The notes under the pieces were generated by a model. That model saw only the letters and a list, made by a program, of their open reading frames with translations, did not search any database and was not told where the DNA came from. Positions 17,002 through 24,789 of a stretch of DNA of 64,000 bases are shown here, piece by piece (position 1 is the first letter of the stretch; each line of letters starts with the position of its first letter). The stretch is taken from the NCBI RefSeq assembly GCF_900220975.1, contig NZ_OBQD01000020.1:34701-98700 (forward strand), in the 5' to 3' direction. The stretch comes from Rhizobium subbaraonis (GTDB taxonomy: Bacteria > Pseudomonadota > Alphaproteobacteria > Rhizobiales > Rhizobiaceae). Position numbers and translations under genes: made by a program.

Positions 17002-17415
17002 ATGACCTACCTGATTTCGTATCTGGCAACAGCGCTTGTCTTTCTCGGCCTCGACTTCATCTGGTTGACGCGCATCTCGCCCGCGTTCTATCGCAGCCGC
17101 ATCGGCGAGCTTCTGCTGGCACAGCCGAATTTCGCCGCCGCCGCGGCCTTCTACCTGCTGTACGTCGCGGGCATCGTCTATTTCGCCGTCGTTCCGGCGA
17201 TGAACGCCGGGAGCTGGACCACCGCACTCCTGTCCGGCGCCATCCTCGGCCTCGTCGCCTTCGGCACCTACGACATGACGAATCTAGCGACGCTCAAGGG
17301 GTGGTCGCTGCAGGTCAGCCTCGTCGACATGCTGTGGGGGATGGTGATCACGGCCACTTCCGCTACCGCCAGCTACCTGGTGACCATGCATTGGTTCCTA
17401 CCCACAAAGTCGTGA
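17002..17415 (+). CDS. DUF2177 family membrane protein
   Basis: This 137-aa protein has four predicted membrane segments. The DUF2177 pattern includes YLATALVFLGLDFIWL at the start and GTYDMTNLATLKGWS in the third quarter. It follows chrR after 25 bp on the same strand and is probably in the same transcript. DUF2177 genes often lie in ChrR/sigma-E loci. The biochemical role is unknown; a membrane-protective or lipid-linked function is inference. Confidence 0.87.
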   Translation: MTYLISYLATALVFLGLDFIWLTRISPAFYRSRIGELLLAQPNFAAAAAFYLLYVAGIVYFAVVPAMNAGSWTTALLSGAILGLVAFGTYDMTNLATLKGWSLQVSLVDMLWGMVITATSATASYLVTMHWFLPTKS

Positions 17416-17512
17416 GGCCGGTTCCACCGGGGTAGCGACCTGCGAGCAACCGCGGCCGATGTTTGCCAGCCGAGGCCAGTGTGCGGTCCGCGATCGTTGC
17501 TATCGCTGCGAA

Positions 17513-17536
17513 TGCCCCCGCACAGATGCGGGGGCA
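17513..17536. terminator. Strong hairpin between convergent DUF2177 and DJ-1 genes
   Basis: TGCCCCCGCA-caga-TGCGGGGGCA is a perfect 10-bp GC-rich stem with a 4-nt loop, placed between two convergent stop codons (17415 and 17560). It lacks a T-run but probably ends or stabilises transcripts from both sides. Confidence 0.6.
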
Positions 17537-17559
17537 GGCGGTGTTAGGGCACACCGCTC

Positions 17560-18147
17560 TCAGGCGTGGGTGATTTTCGTACCGAGCACATTCAGGCACT
17601 CCCGCATGAAGGCTGCGAGGCCCGTCCAGCCTTTGGCCGAGACCATGTTGCCGTCAACATAGGCTTCGGTCGGCTTGACGTCGATGTACGTTCCGCCGAC
17701 AGCGGTCACCTCCGGTTCGCATGCGCCCAGTCCGGCGACCTTTCGTCCCTTCAGCACGCCCGGTACCGCCATCAGGATCTGCACGCCATGGCAGATCGTG
17801 AAGATCGGTTTTCCGGTTTCGTGGAAATGGCGGACCATGTCCTGGACGCGCTTGTCGGTGCGGATGTATTCCGGGCCACGGCCACCCGCTGCATAGACGG
17901 CGTCGTATTCCTCTACGCGTACTTCGGAGAATGTCTTGTTGATATCGGCATAGTGGCCCAGCTTTTCGGTGTAGGTCTGATCGCCCTCGAAGTCGTGAAG
18001 CGAGGTCTTGATACGATCGCCGGCCGACTTGTCCGGGCATACGACGTGGACCGTGTGGCCGACAGCCTCCATCCCCTGCTGGAACACGTAGATCTCATAT
18101 TCCTCGGTGAACTCGCCGGTCAGCATGAGGATTTTCTTACCGCTCAT
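17560..18147 (-). CDS. DJ-1/PfpI family protein
   Basis: This 195-aa protein starts MSGKKILMLTGEFTEEYEIY. The nucleophile-elbow motif FTICHGVQ places the reactive cysteine at residue 119 with His120 beside it, and a conserved acid is expected near Glu15/Glu17. GGAG lies about 7 nt before the ATG at 18147; the longer frame to 18201 has no good ribosome site. Family members include glyoxalase-III/deglycase-type enzymes and chaperones. It lies 64 bp downstream of the sugar-binding protein gene on the same strand, so it may belong to the sugar-transport operon and detoxify reactive carbonyls from that pathway (inference). Confidence 0.88.
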   Translation of the reverse strand: MSGKKILMLTGEFTEEYEIYVFQQGMEAVGHTVHVVCPDKSAGDRIKTSLHDFEGDQTYTEKLGHYADINKTFSEVRVEEYDAVYAAGGRGPEYIRTDKRVQDMVRHFHETGKPIFTICHGVQILMAVPGVLKGRKVAGLGACEPEVTAVGGTYIDVKPTEAYVDGNMVSAKGWTGLAAFMRECLNVLGTKITHA

Positions 18148-18211
18148 ATCATGTCTCCTGTGTCGTGAAATTTTTGCAGTGCCCGGCATTTGGCCGGACA
18201 CTGCCGTCTGA

Positions 18212-19177
18212 TCAGAATGGGGAGTCGGGGAAGTAGAACTGGTCGGCGTTGTCAGGCGTGATCAGGGGCGCGCCAAGCAGGAAGGAGCCGCGCACCGGGG
18301 CCTGACCGCTGAACTGCGCCGCAGTCATGTAAATCGCCGACTTGATCATCGAGGGCGGATAGGGCGTCGAGATCGGCGTGCGCTCGTTCTTCTCCTTCAC
18401 CATCTCGATGACCTGCTTCATGCCGTTGCCACCGAGCGCGTATTTGATGTCCTTGCGCCCTGCATTGTCGACCGCCTCGAGCACGCCGAGCAACATGTCG
18501 TCGTCGTTGGCCCAGACGGCGTCGATCTTCGGGTACTTTGCAAGATAGTCCTGCATAAGCTTGAAGGCTTCGTCCTGATTCCAGTTGGCATACTGGATAT
18601 CGAGAATCTTGATGTTGGTCTTGTTGATGACGTCGGAGAATCCCTTGATGCGCTCATCGTCGATGACCGTGGGAATTCCGCGCAGCACGACGATCTGGCC
18701 TTCGCCGCCAAGCTTGTCCGCAAGCCAGTGCGCCGTGTTGGCACCCACCGCGATGTTGTCGCCGGCGACGTAGAGATCCTGGACACTGGGATCGGTAAGG
18801 CCGCGATCGACCACGGAAATGAAGGTGCCGTTCTGCTTGATCTGTTCGACCGGCCCGGTGAGTTCTTCCGAGGTGAAGGGCAGGATGACAAGTGCGTCGA
18901 GCTTGCGGCTCGCCGAAAGGTCTTCCAGTGCGGAAACCTGCGCAGTCGCAGAGGATGCCGTCGAAAGCACCACATCGATGTTCGGAAACGCGGCCTCGAT
19001 CTCCTTTTCGGCCTGCTCGGCGTGATAGACGACCCCTCCCGTCCATCCATGCGTCGCTGCCGGGATCGAGACGGCAATCGTCACCTTGTCCTCGGCCTGG
19101 GCACTGCCGAGCGGCAGCGAAAGAGCCAATGCCGCAGTCGATAACAAAAATCCAGCTTTCCGGATAATAGACTTCAT
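18212..19177 (-). CDS. Periplasmic sugar-binding protein (RbsB/type-I PBP family)
   Basis: This 321-aa precursor has signal peptide MKSIIRKAGFLLSTAALALS...SAQA, then EDKVTIAVSIPAATHGWTGG, the start typical of RbsB-like proteins. AAAGGAGG lies just before the ATG at 19177, so the much longer open frame to 20149 is a read-through of the permease gene in another phase. It is the third transporter gene of the operon after the ATPase and permease genes. Ligand class is likely a pentose, polyol or similar small carbohydrate; the sequence alone does not fix it. Confidence 0.92.
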   Translation of the reverse strand: MKSIIRKAGFLLSTAALALSLPLGSAQAEDKVTIAVSIPAATHGWTGGVVYHAEQAEKEIEAAFPNIDVVLSTASSATAQVSALEDLSASRKLDALVILPFTSEELTGPVEQIKQNGTFISVVDRGLTDPSVQDLYVAGDNIAVGANTAHWLADKLGGEGQIVVLRGIPTVIDDERIKGFSDVINKTNIKILDIQYANWNQDEAFKLMQDYLAKYPKIDAVWANDDDMLLGVLEAVDNAGRKDIKYALGGNGMKQVIEMVKEKNERTPISTPYPPSMIKSAIYMTAAQFSGQAPVRGSFLLGAPLITPDNADQFYFPDSPF

Positions 19178-19206
19178 TTTCTCCTCCTTTGAAGTCAGTG
19201 CTGTTT

Positions 19207-20202
19207 TCAGCGGTTTGCAGTAAAGCGGTGTGCCAGCATGGCGATGATAATGATCGCGCCCTGAACGGCGGCGACGAGGTATTCCGAGACCATGTCCGAA
19301 AGAACCATGACGTTGGCGATCACCTCGAGGATGAGGGCGCCGGCCACGGTGCCGCCGATCCGCCCTCGTCCGCCGCGAAGAAGTGTGCCGCCGATCACGA
19401 CGGCTGTGATGACCTGCAACTCCCAGAGCTGCCCGGTCGTCGGCGTCGCAGCGCCGAGACGGGGTACGTAGCAGATCGCAGCGACCGCGACGCAGAAGCC
19501 CTGGATCACGTAGGCAATGGTGCGCACGGCAGCGACATTGACGCCGGAAAAGCGAGCCACCTCCACATTTGATCCGGCAGACGTCAGGCGGCGCCCGTAT
19601 TTGGTCTTGTAGAGCAGGAACGCGCCGAGCAGGACGACGACAAACGTGATGAGAACCGGATAGGGAATACCGAAAAAGCTGCCGAAGTAGACAGGCCGGT
19701 AGGCTTCGCGCAGGCTGCGGTCGATCGGCAGCGAGCCGCCATCCGTCATGAAGGTGATGAAGGCGCGGAAAATGCCCATCGTGCCGAGGGTGACGATGAA
19801 CGGCTCTATTCGTCCGACGGTCACGATCAGTCCGTTGAAGAGGCCGCAAAGCGAGCCGACGACCAGGGCAACGCCTGCTCCCATGGGAATGGCCCATGCT
19901 CCGTAGGAGGGAGCGAGGTGGTTCATCACCATGATCATGATGCCGGTAACGAAGGCCATCATCGAGCCCACCGACAGGTCCAGCCCGCCGGACGAGATCA
20001 CGAACGTCGCCCCGACCGCGATGATCGCCACAAAGGCGCTGCGCGTGATCACGTTGATCAGGTTCGCCGACGACAAGAAATTGGCATTCACCAACGCGCC
20101 AAACAGCACGATCACTGCAAGCGCTATGAAAGGCGCCAGATCGGCCCAACGGATGTGAAATCCATCATCAGCCGGTGAGATTGTTACTGCCGCTGTCGTC
20201 AT
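19207..20202 (-). CDS. Sugar ABC transporter permease (RbsC-like)
   Basis: This 331-aa membrane protein has about 8-10 hydrophobic segments. The RbsC-family signature is VGATFVISSGGLDLSVGSMM near residues 65-84, with GGTLLRGGRGRIGGTVAGAL in the second half. The start at 20202 (MTTAAVTIS) has GGAGG at 6-7 nt and overlaps the ATPase gene by 35 bp; ATG 20208 is an alternative. It forms a homodimeric channel with the RbsA-like ATPase. Confidence 0.92.
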   Translation of the reverse strand: MTTAAVTISPADDGFHIRWADLAPFIALAVIVLFGALVNANFLSSANLINVITRSAFVAIIAVGATFVISSGGLDLSVGSMMAFVTGIMIMVMNHLAPSYGAWAIPMGAGVALVVGSLCGLFNGLIVTVGRIEPFIVTLGTMGIFRAFITFMTDGGSLPIDRSLREAYRPVYFGSFFGIPYPVLITFVVVLLGAFLLYKTKYGRRLTSAGSNVEVARFSGVNVAAVRTIAYVIQGFCVAVAAICYVPRLGAATPTTGQLWELQVITAVVIGGTLLRGGRGRIGGTVAGALILEVIANVMVLSDMVSEYLVAAVQGAIIIIAMLAHRFTANR

Positions 20203-21760
20203 ATCCATCCTCCCCGACGCCTTCGCGCCCACCGGTCGTGGCAGCGAAGACGACATTCTCCTCGTTGATTTCATTGCCCCGAAGCTCGGCTACGATCTTG
20301 CCGGCCCGCATCACGAGGACGCGATCCGCAAGGCCTACGAGCTCCGACATTTCCGACGAGATGACGATGCAAGCCTTGCCCTCCCGCACCATCGCGTCGA
20401 TGAAGTCGTAGATCTGGCTCTTGTTGCCGATGTCGATGCCGCGCGTCGGCTCATCGATGATGACGACCGCCGGGTCGGCCAGCATCACCTTGGCGAGCAG
20501 CAGCTTCTGCTGGTTGCCACCCGAGAGCTTCCCCGCCTCCAGCCGCAGAGAACGCACGCGTATATCGTAGTCCGCCACGACCCTCTCGAGGCGGGAATTC
20601 TCTTTCCCCCTGTCGAGAACGGCACCGGGATTGACCGTGTCGAGCGCCTGAAGCGTCAGGTTCGGTCCAAGCTTCTCCTCCAGAAGCAGGCCCTTTCCCT
20701 TTCGGTCTTCGGTCAGGTAGACGAGGCCGGCTTCCATCATCGTGCGGACCGACCGGTGTTTGATGTCCTTGCCGTTCAGAACGACACTTCGCGCCTGCGA
20801 CGGACGCAGGCCCATCAGTCCCTCGATCAGTTCGGTACGGCCCGCACCGATCATGCCTCCGATGCCCAACACCTCGCCGGGGCTGACGGCGAAGGAAACC
20901 TTCTGCCCGCCGTTGTCGACCGACAGATCCGTCACGGACAGGGCCGGCGCCTCTGTGGTGGCGGGGCGCTTGTGTGGGTAGAGCATGTCGAGTTCACGCC
21001 CCACCATCAGCTCTGCCATTTCGCGCTGGCCGAGGCTCGCCCCCGGCCAGGTGCCGATCATGCGGCCATCGCGCAGCACGGTGATGCGGTCGGCAAGCGC
21101 CTGCACTTCGTCGAGACGGTGGGAGATATAAAGCACCGCCACCCCCTGATCGCGCAGGCTGCGTACGATATCGAGCAGCGCCGCCACCTCTTCATTGGCA
21201 AGGACAGCCGTCGGCTCGTCAAAGATGACAACCTTGCGCTCATCCAGGAGCGCTCGCGCTATCTGCACGAGCTGGCGCTGGGCAAGCGACAGCGTGCCCA
21301 CCCGGTCACGCGGGCGGGCGGTCGAACCGACCCGCGCCAGCAATTCGGCCGTGCGCCGGTTCATCAACGTGTCGTCCACCATCAGGCCGCGGCCGGCCTC
21401 CCTGCCGAGAAACAGGTTTTCAGCCACAGTCAGATCGGCGGCCAGGAGGATTTCCTGGTGCACGAGCACTATGCCGGCGGCTTCCGCCTCGACTGCGGTG
21501 CGGAATTCGATCGGTTGCCCCGCCATGAGCAGACGGCCTGTCGTCGGCACGACATGGCCTGAAAGCAATTTCATAAGCGTCGACTTGCCCGCACCGTTCT
21601 CGCCGATGATGGCGTGAACCTCTCCTGGGTGGATATCGAGCGTGACGTCCGACAGGACGGTGATCTGGCCGTAGACCTTACCGATATCCTCGGCCCGGAG
21701 GGCGGCAACGGCCGGCCGTTCCGGTGACGATACCATTGGAGAAGAGACAACCGCGTTCAT
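20168..21760 (-). CDS. Sugar ABC transporter ATP-binding protein with two ABC domains (RbsA-like)
   Basis: This 530-aa protein has two ABC cassettes. Domain 1 has Walker A GENGAGKST near residue 56, the signature variant LSLAQRQLVQIARAL and Walker B VVIFDEPTAVL. Domain 2 lacks a good Walker A (GMIGAGRTE) but has LSGGNQQKLLLAK and VVIIDEPTRGID, as is normal for RbsA/MglA. The start overlaps the stop of the GntR gene (ATGA). It energises import of the sugar bound by the 18212-19177 protein. Confidence 0.93.
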   Translation of the reverse strand: MNAVVSSPMVSSPERPAVAALRAEDIGKVYGQITVLSDVTLDIHPGEVHAIIGENGAGKSTLMKLLSGHVVPTTGRLLMAGQPIEFRTAVEAEAAGIVLVHQEILLAADLTVAENLFLGREAGRGLMVDDTLMNRRTAELLARVGSTARPRDRVGTLSLAQRQLVQIARALLDERKVVIFDEPTAVLANEEVAALLDIVRSLRDQGVAVLYISHRLDEVQALADRITVLRDGRMIGTWPGASLGQREMAELMVGRELDMLYPHKRPATTEAPALSVTDLSVDNGGQKVSFAVSPGEVLGIGGMIGAGRTELIEGLMGLRPSQARSVVLNGKDIKHRSVRTMMEAGLVYLTEDRKGKGLLLEEKLGPNLTLQALDTVNPGAVLDRGKENSRLERVVADYDIRVRSLRLEAGKLSGGNQQKLLLAKVMLADPAVVIIDEPTRGIDIGNKSQIYDFIDAMVREGKACIVISSEMSELVGLADRVLVMRAGKIVAELRGNEINEENVVFAATTGGREGVGEDGYDDSGSNNLTG

Positions 21761-22443
21761 TCGAAGGCCGAAAGCAAACGGTCGCGCGAGCGTTCGATGT
21801 GGGTCCGCATGGCGTCGAATGCTGCCTGCGGATCGCCGGCCCGAAAGGCAGAGAGCAGGTTCTCGTGCTCCTCGAGCGCCTCCTGCGTCACACGCGTATG
21901 GAACATCAACCGGAAAATGTGGAGATGGACGTGCTGGTTCGACAACGTGCTGCGGATCACCTCATTGCCAGCGATCTTGAGGATCGCGTCATGGAAGTGC
22001 GCGTCGGCGCGCGCGAAACGGGAATAACGCGTGTTGCGGTCAACGGGCGCCTCGCCATGCCCCATGTCGGCGGCGGATTCATCAAGTTGCTGGAGCGCTT
22101 CGGGAGTCATGTTGATTGCCGCAAGTCTTGCAGCTTCCGGCTCTACCAGCAGGCGGAACGCATACAGGTCCTCGAACTGCTTGCGCGTCCACTGCGGCGC
22201 CGCGCTATAGCCGATCAAGTGCTCCTTGCGCACGAGACCTTCGCGCTCCAGCCGGCTCAGGGCCTCGCGGATCGGAGTCTGCGACACCCCCAGGTCCCGA
22301 GCGAACACGTCGATCGGAATGCGCGCGCCCGGCGTAATCTCCAAGGACATCAAACGGTGGTAGATGCTGTCGTAAACACCGTCGACCACGCTGCTCGGAC
22401 GAATGCTCGCCGGTCTTCCTTCCCGTTCCGCCGCAAATGCCAC
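21757..22443 (-). CDS. GntR-family regulator, FadR/FCD subfamily
   Basis: The N-terminal winged helix (VYDSIYHRLMSLEITPGARI, then LGVSQTPIREALSRLEREGL) is followed by an FCD ligand domain with metal-binding His in AHFHDAILKIAGNEVI and HENLLSAFRAGD. The frame is open to 22518, but those codons overlap the divergent promoter and operator. GTG at 22443 has GGAG at 7 nt, so this start is preferred, giving about 228 aa; ATG 22518 remains possible. It is the first gene of the ABC-transporter operon and divergent from the dehydrogenase operon. It probably represses both and responds to a carboxylate or sugar acid. Confidence 0.85.
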   Translation of the reverse strand: MAFAAEREGRPASIRPSSVVDGVYDSIYHRLMSLEITPGARIPIDVFARDLGVSQTPIREALSRLEREGLVRKEHLIGYSAAPQWTRKQFEDLYAFRLLVEPEAARLAAINMTPEALQQLDESAADMGHGEAPVDRNTRYSRFARADAHFHDAILKIAGNEVIRSTLSNQHVHLHIFRLMFHTRVTQEALEEHENLLSAFRAGDPQAAFDAMRTHIERSRDRLLSAFE

Positions 22444-22494
22444 TTTCACTCTCCGACTGCTGCTTGACACGCCAGCATTTGTTGCAAATAAGAT

Positions 22495-22532
22495 ATCGTA
22501 TGTCAAATACAATATCATATACGATCTGATAT
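22495..22532. promoter_or_regulatory. Candidate GntR operator region between divergent sugar operons
   Basis: Two interleaved inverted repeats occur in an AT-rich stretch: ATCGTAT (22495-22501) with ATACGAT (22519-22525), and ATATCA (22512-22517) with TGATAT (22527-22532). ATCATATACGAT at 22514-22525 resembles the GTATAC-centred sites bound by FadR-subfamily GntR proteins. The location suits control of both operons. Confidence 0.5.
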
Positions 22533-22543
22533 AGGATTCTGGA

Positions 22544-23548
22544 ATGAAGATGCAGCCAGCACGGCTCCGCGATCTGACAACCGACCTGCTTCAAAGGCGC
22601 GGCACCCCATCCGAGAATGCCAGCCTCCAGGCCGATCTCCTTCTGGAGGCTGAGTTGCGCGGGCTGCCGTCCCACGGGCTGCAGCGGCTGCCTCTCCTGC
22701 TTTCGCGGCTGGACAAGGGCTTGGCAGACGGCCGCGCGCGCGGCACCGGGACATGGCGGCGTCAAGCGTTTCTGAGCGTTGACGGCGAGCGCGGGCTGGG
22801 GCCGGTCGTCATGATGAACGCGATGCAAAGCCTCCGAAGCGTGCTGGCCGAAACGGGGATCGCCATCGCAGCGATCCGGAACGCCAACCATATCGGCATG
22901 CTCGCCTTTTACGCCGAGGCTGCCGCAAGATACGGCCTGATCGGCATCGTCATGTCGACGAGCGAGGCGCTGGTCCACCCGTTCGGCGGCACCAAAGCCA
23001 TGCTCGGCACCAACCCGTTCGCCATTGGCATTCCGTCCGGCGACCGCCCTTTCGGGCTCGACCTTGCAACCAGCATCGTTTCCATGGGCAAAATCAACAA
23101 TCATGCCATGCGCGGCATACCGATCCCGCACGGTTGGGCCGTGGATGGCGAAGGTCGCCCGACGATCGATCCGCAGGCAGCAAAAACCGGGGCGATCGCG
23201 CCTTTCGGCGGCGCGAAGGGTTACGGGATCGGCCTTGCGATTGAGCTTCTCGTCGCCGCCCTCGCCGGCTCTGACCTCGCCCCCGATGTGCACGGCACCC
23301 TCGACGACATCCATGCCGCCAACAAGGGCGACCTCCTCGTTTTGATCGATGCAGCGGCAGGCGCCGGCAGCGCCCGGTCGCTCGCGATGTATCTCGACCG
23401 CCTGCGCCGGTCCCTGCCTCTTGACCCCGGGAGCCCGGTCACCGTTCCGGGCGACGGCGCGCGCGCTCGCCGCGCCGCGGCGATGGAAGCCGGCATAGAC
23501 CTGCCGCAGCCGCTTTTCGAACACCTTATGGCTCTCGAGGCTGCCTGA
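22544..23548 (+). CDS. Ldh2-family NAD(P)-dependent dehydrogenase (malate/L-lactate/sulfolactate type)
   Basis: This 334-aa protein belongs to the type-2 malate/L-lactate dehydrogenase family. Family landmarks are RGLPSHGLQRLPLL near residues 44-57, IRNANHIGMLAFYAEAA near residue 110, HPFGGTKAMLGTNPFAIGIP in the middle and GAKGYGIGLAIELL. The SHG and NHIG histidines are present. Members reduce or oxidise 2-oxo/2-hydroxy acids (malate, ureidoglycolate, 2,3-diketogulonate, sulfolactate). It is the first gene of a three-enzyme operon divergent from an RbsABC-type importer. The product of the imported sugar or polyol is therefore probably handled as a 2-hydroxy acid, but the exact substrate is open. 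Confidence 0.88.
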   Translation: MKMQPARLRDLTTDLLQRRGTPSENASLQADLLLEAELRGLPSHGLQRLPLLLSRLDKGLADGRARGTGTWRRQAFLSVDGERGLGPVVMMNAMQSLRSVLAETGIAIAAIRNANHIGMLAFYAEAAARYGLIGIVMSTSEALVHPFGGTKAMLGTNPFAIGIPSGDRPFGLDLATSIVSMGKINNHAMRGIPIPHGWAVDGEGRPTIDPQAAKTGAIAPFGGAKGYGIGLAIELLVAALAGSDLAPDVHGTLDDIHAANKGDLLVLIDAAAGAGSARSLAMYLDRLRRSLPLDPGSPVTVPGDGARARRAAAMEAGIDLPQPLFEHLMALEAA

Positions 23549-23570
23549 ACTTTATCGGAGGAGACACGGA

Positions 23571-24770
23571 ATGAACCTATTTGCCACGTTGAGGGCGCCA
23601 CGCGAACTACTTTTCGGCGCCGGCCAGCGACATGCGCTCGGCAGCATCGCCTCCCGATTGGGTAAGCGCGCGCTGATCGTCACGGACGCGCGCCTTGCAG
23701 CCGACGCGGATCTTCTCGCGCTCGCCCGGCAGATCGAAGAGGCCGGGGTAGCTGTCATGGTCGACAGTTCCACCCTGCCGGACGTTCCCGTCGAATCGGC
23801 AGCCGCCAGCGCCAGGGATGCCCGCCGCTTTGCGCCGGACCTCGTCATCGGCATCGGCGGCGGCTCGTGCCTCGACATGGCCAAATGCGTCGCCCTGCTG
23901 CTGGCCCATGGCGGCCGGCCGCAGGACTACTATGGGGAGCATGCCGTGCCGGGGCCCGTGATACCGTTGATTGCCATTCCGACTACTGCCGGCACCGGCT
24001 CGGAGGTGACCCCGGTCGCAGTCCTTTCGGATGCCGAACGCAGCTTGAAGGTCGGCATTTCGAGCCCTTACCTCATCCCGATCGTCTCTATCTGCGACCC
24101 GGAACTCACCCTTTCCTGCCCACCCGCACTGACGGCGATCGCGGGCGCGGATGCGCTGACCCACGCAATCGAGGCCTTCACCGCGATCCGGCGCGATCCC
24201 GTACCCGGCATCTCGCAGCAACGCGTCTTCGTCGGCAAGAACGAACTGTCTGACCATTTTGCGCTCAGCGCCATCGCGCTCCTGTGGCAGGGGCTGGAAG
24301 CCGCCTGCCAGAATGGCGCCGACCGGGCCGCGCGCGAAAAGGTAATGCTTGGGGCGACGCTCGCCGGCCTTGCCTTCGGCGTGGCGGGCACTGCCGCCGC
24401 CCACGCCATCCAGTATCCCGTCGGCGCGCTCACCCATACCGCCCACGGCCTCGGCGTGGCCTGCCTCATGCCCTACGTGATGACTTGGAATGCTCCCGTC
24501 ATAGGAGACGAACTGGCAAAGATTGCGCACGCCACCGACCTGGATGGCCCCGATGATGTGATCCCGACCCTCGCCTCCCTTCTCGCCCGGATCGGCATTC
24601 CTGCAACCCTTCGCGACCTCGGCCTCGAAGAGGCACGGATCGACTGGGTGGCGGAGCAAAGCTCCGGCATTACGCGTCTGATCCAGAACAATCCCCGCCC
24701 CTTGAACCCGAACGAAATGCGCAACCTCGTCGCCGCCGCCTATCGCGGCGACCGGGCGAGCCTCAACTGA
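23571..24770 (+). CDS. Iron-containing alcohol dehydrogenase
   Basis: This 399-aa protein has GIGGGSCLDMAK (NAD motif), IPTTAGTGSEVTPVAVL and metal-ligand regions DALTHAIEAF and HTAHGLGVACL, all intact. GGAGG lies 8-10 nt before the ATG. It is the second gene of the operon with Ldh2-type and aldehyde dehydrogenases, with gaps of about 20 bp. Oxidising a polyol or alcohol to an aldehyde that the ALDH then takes to an acid is the natural reading. It has an insertion around residues 210-228 (RRDPVPGISQQRVFVGKN) compared with the enzyme at 7347. Confidence 0.9.
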   Translation: MNLFATLRAPRELLFGAGQRHALGSIASRLGKRALIVTDARLAADADLLALARQIEEAGVAVMVDSSTLPDVPVESAAASARDARRFAPDLVIGIGGGSCLDMAKCVALLLAHGGRPQDYYGEHAVPGPVIPLIAIPTTAGTGSEVTPVAVLSDAERSLKVGISSPYLIPIVSICDPELTLSCPPALTAIAGADALTHAIEAFTAIRRDPVPGISQQRVFVGKNELSDHFALSAIALLWQGLEAACQNGADRAAREKVMLGATLAGLAFGVAGTAAAHAIQYPVGALTHTAHGLGVACLMPYVMTWNAPVIGDELAKIAHATDLDGPDDVIPTLASLLARIGIPATLRDLGLEEARIDWVAEQSSGITRLIQNNPRPLNPNEMRNLVAAAYRGDRASLN

Positions 24771-24789
24771 ATTGGAAGGGATAACCGCC

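Noticed and set aside
18212..20149. A 645-codon minus-strand frame that seems to fuse a new N-terminus to the sugar-binding protein
   Set aside because: The extra part is the permease gene read in another phase. The true start has a strong ribosome site and a signal peptide at 19177.
22495..22532. Assigning the CGTATGT/ATACGAT repeats to the Lrp motif of the 41-47 kb region
   Set aside because: They form inverted repeats beside a GntR gene, not 12-bp direct repeats, so a GntR operator is the simpler reading.
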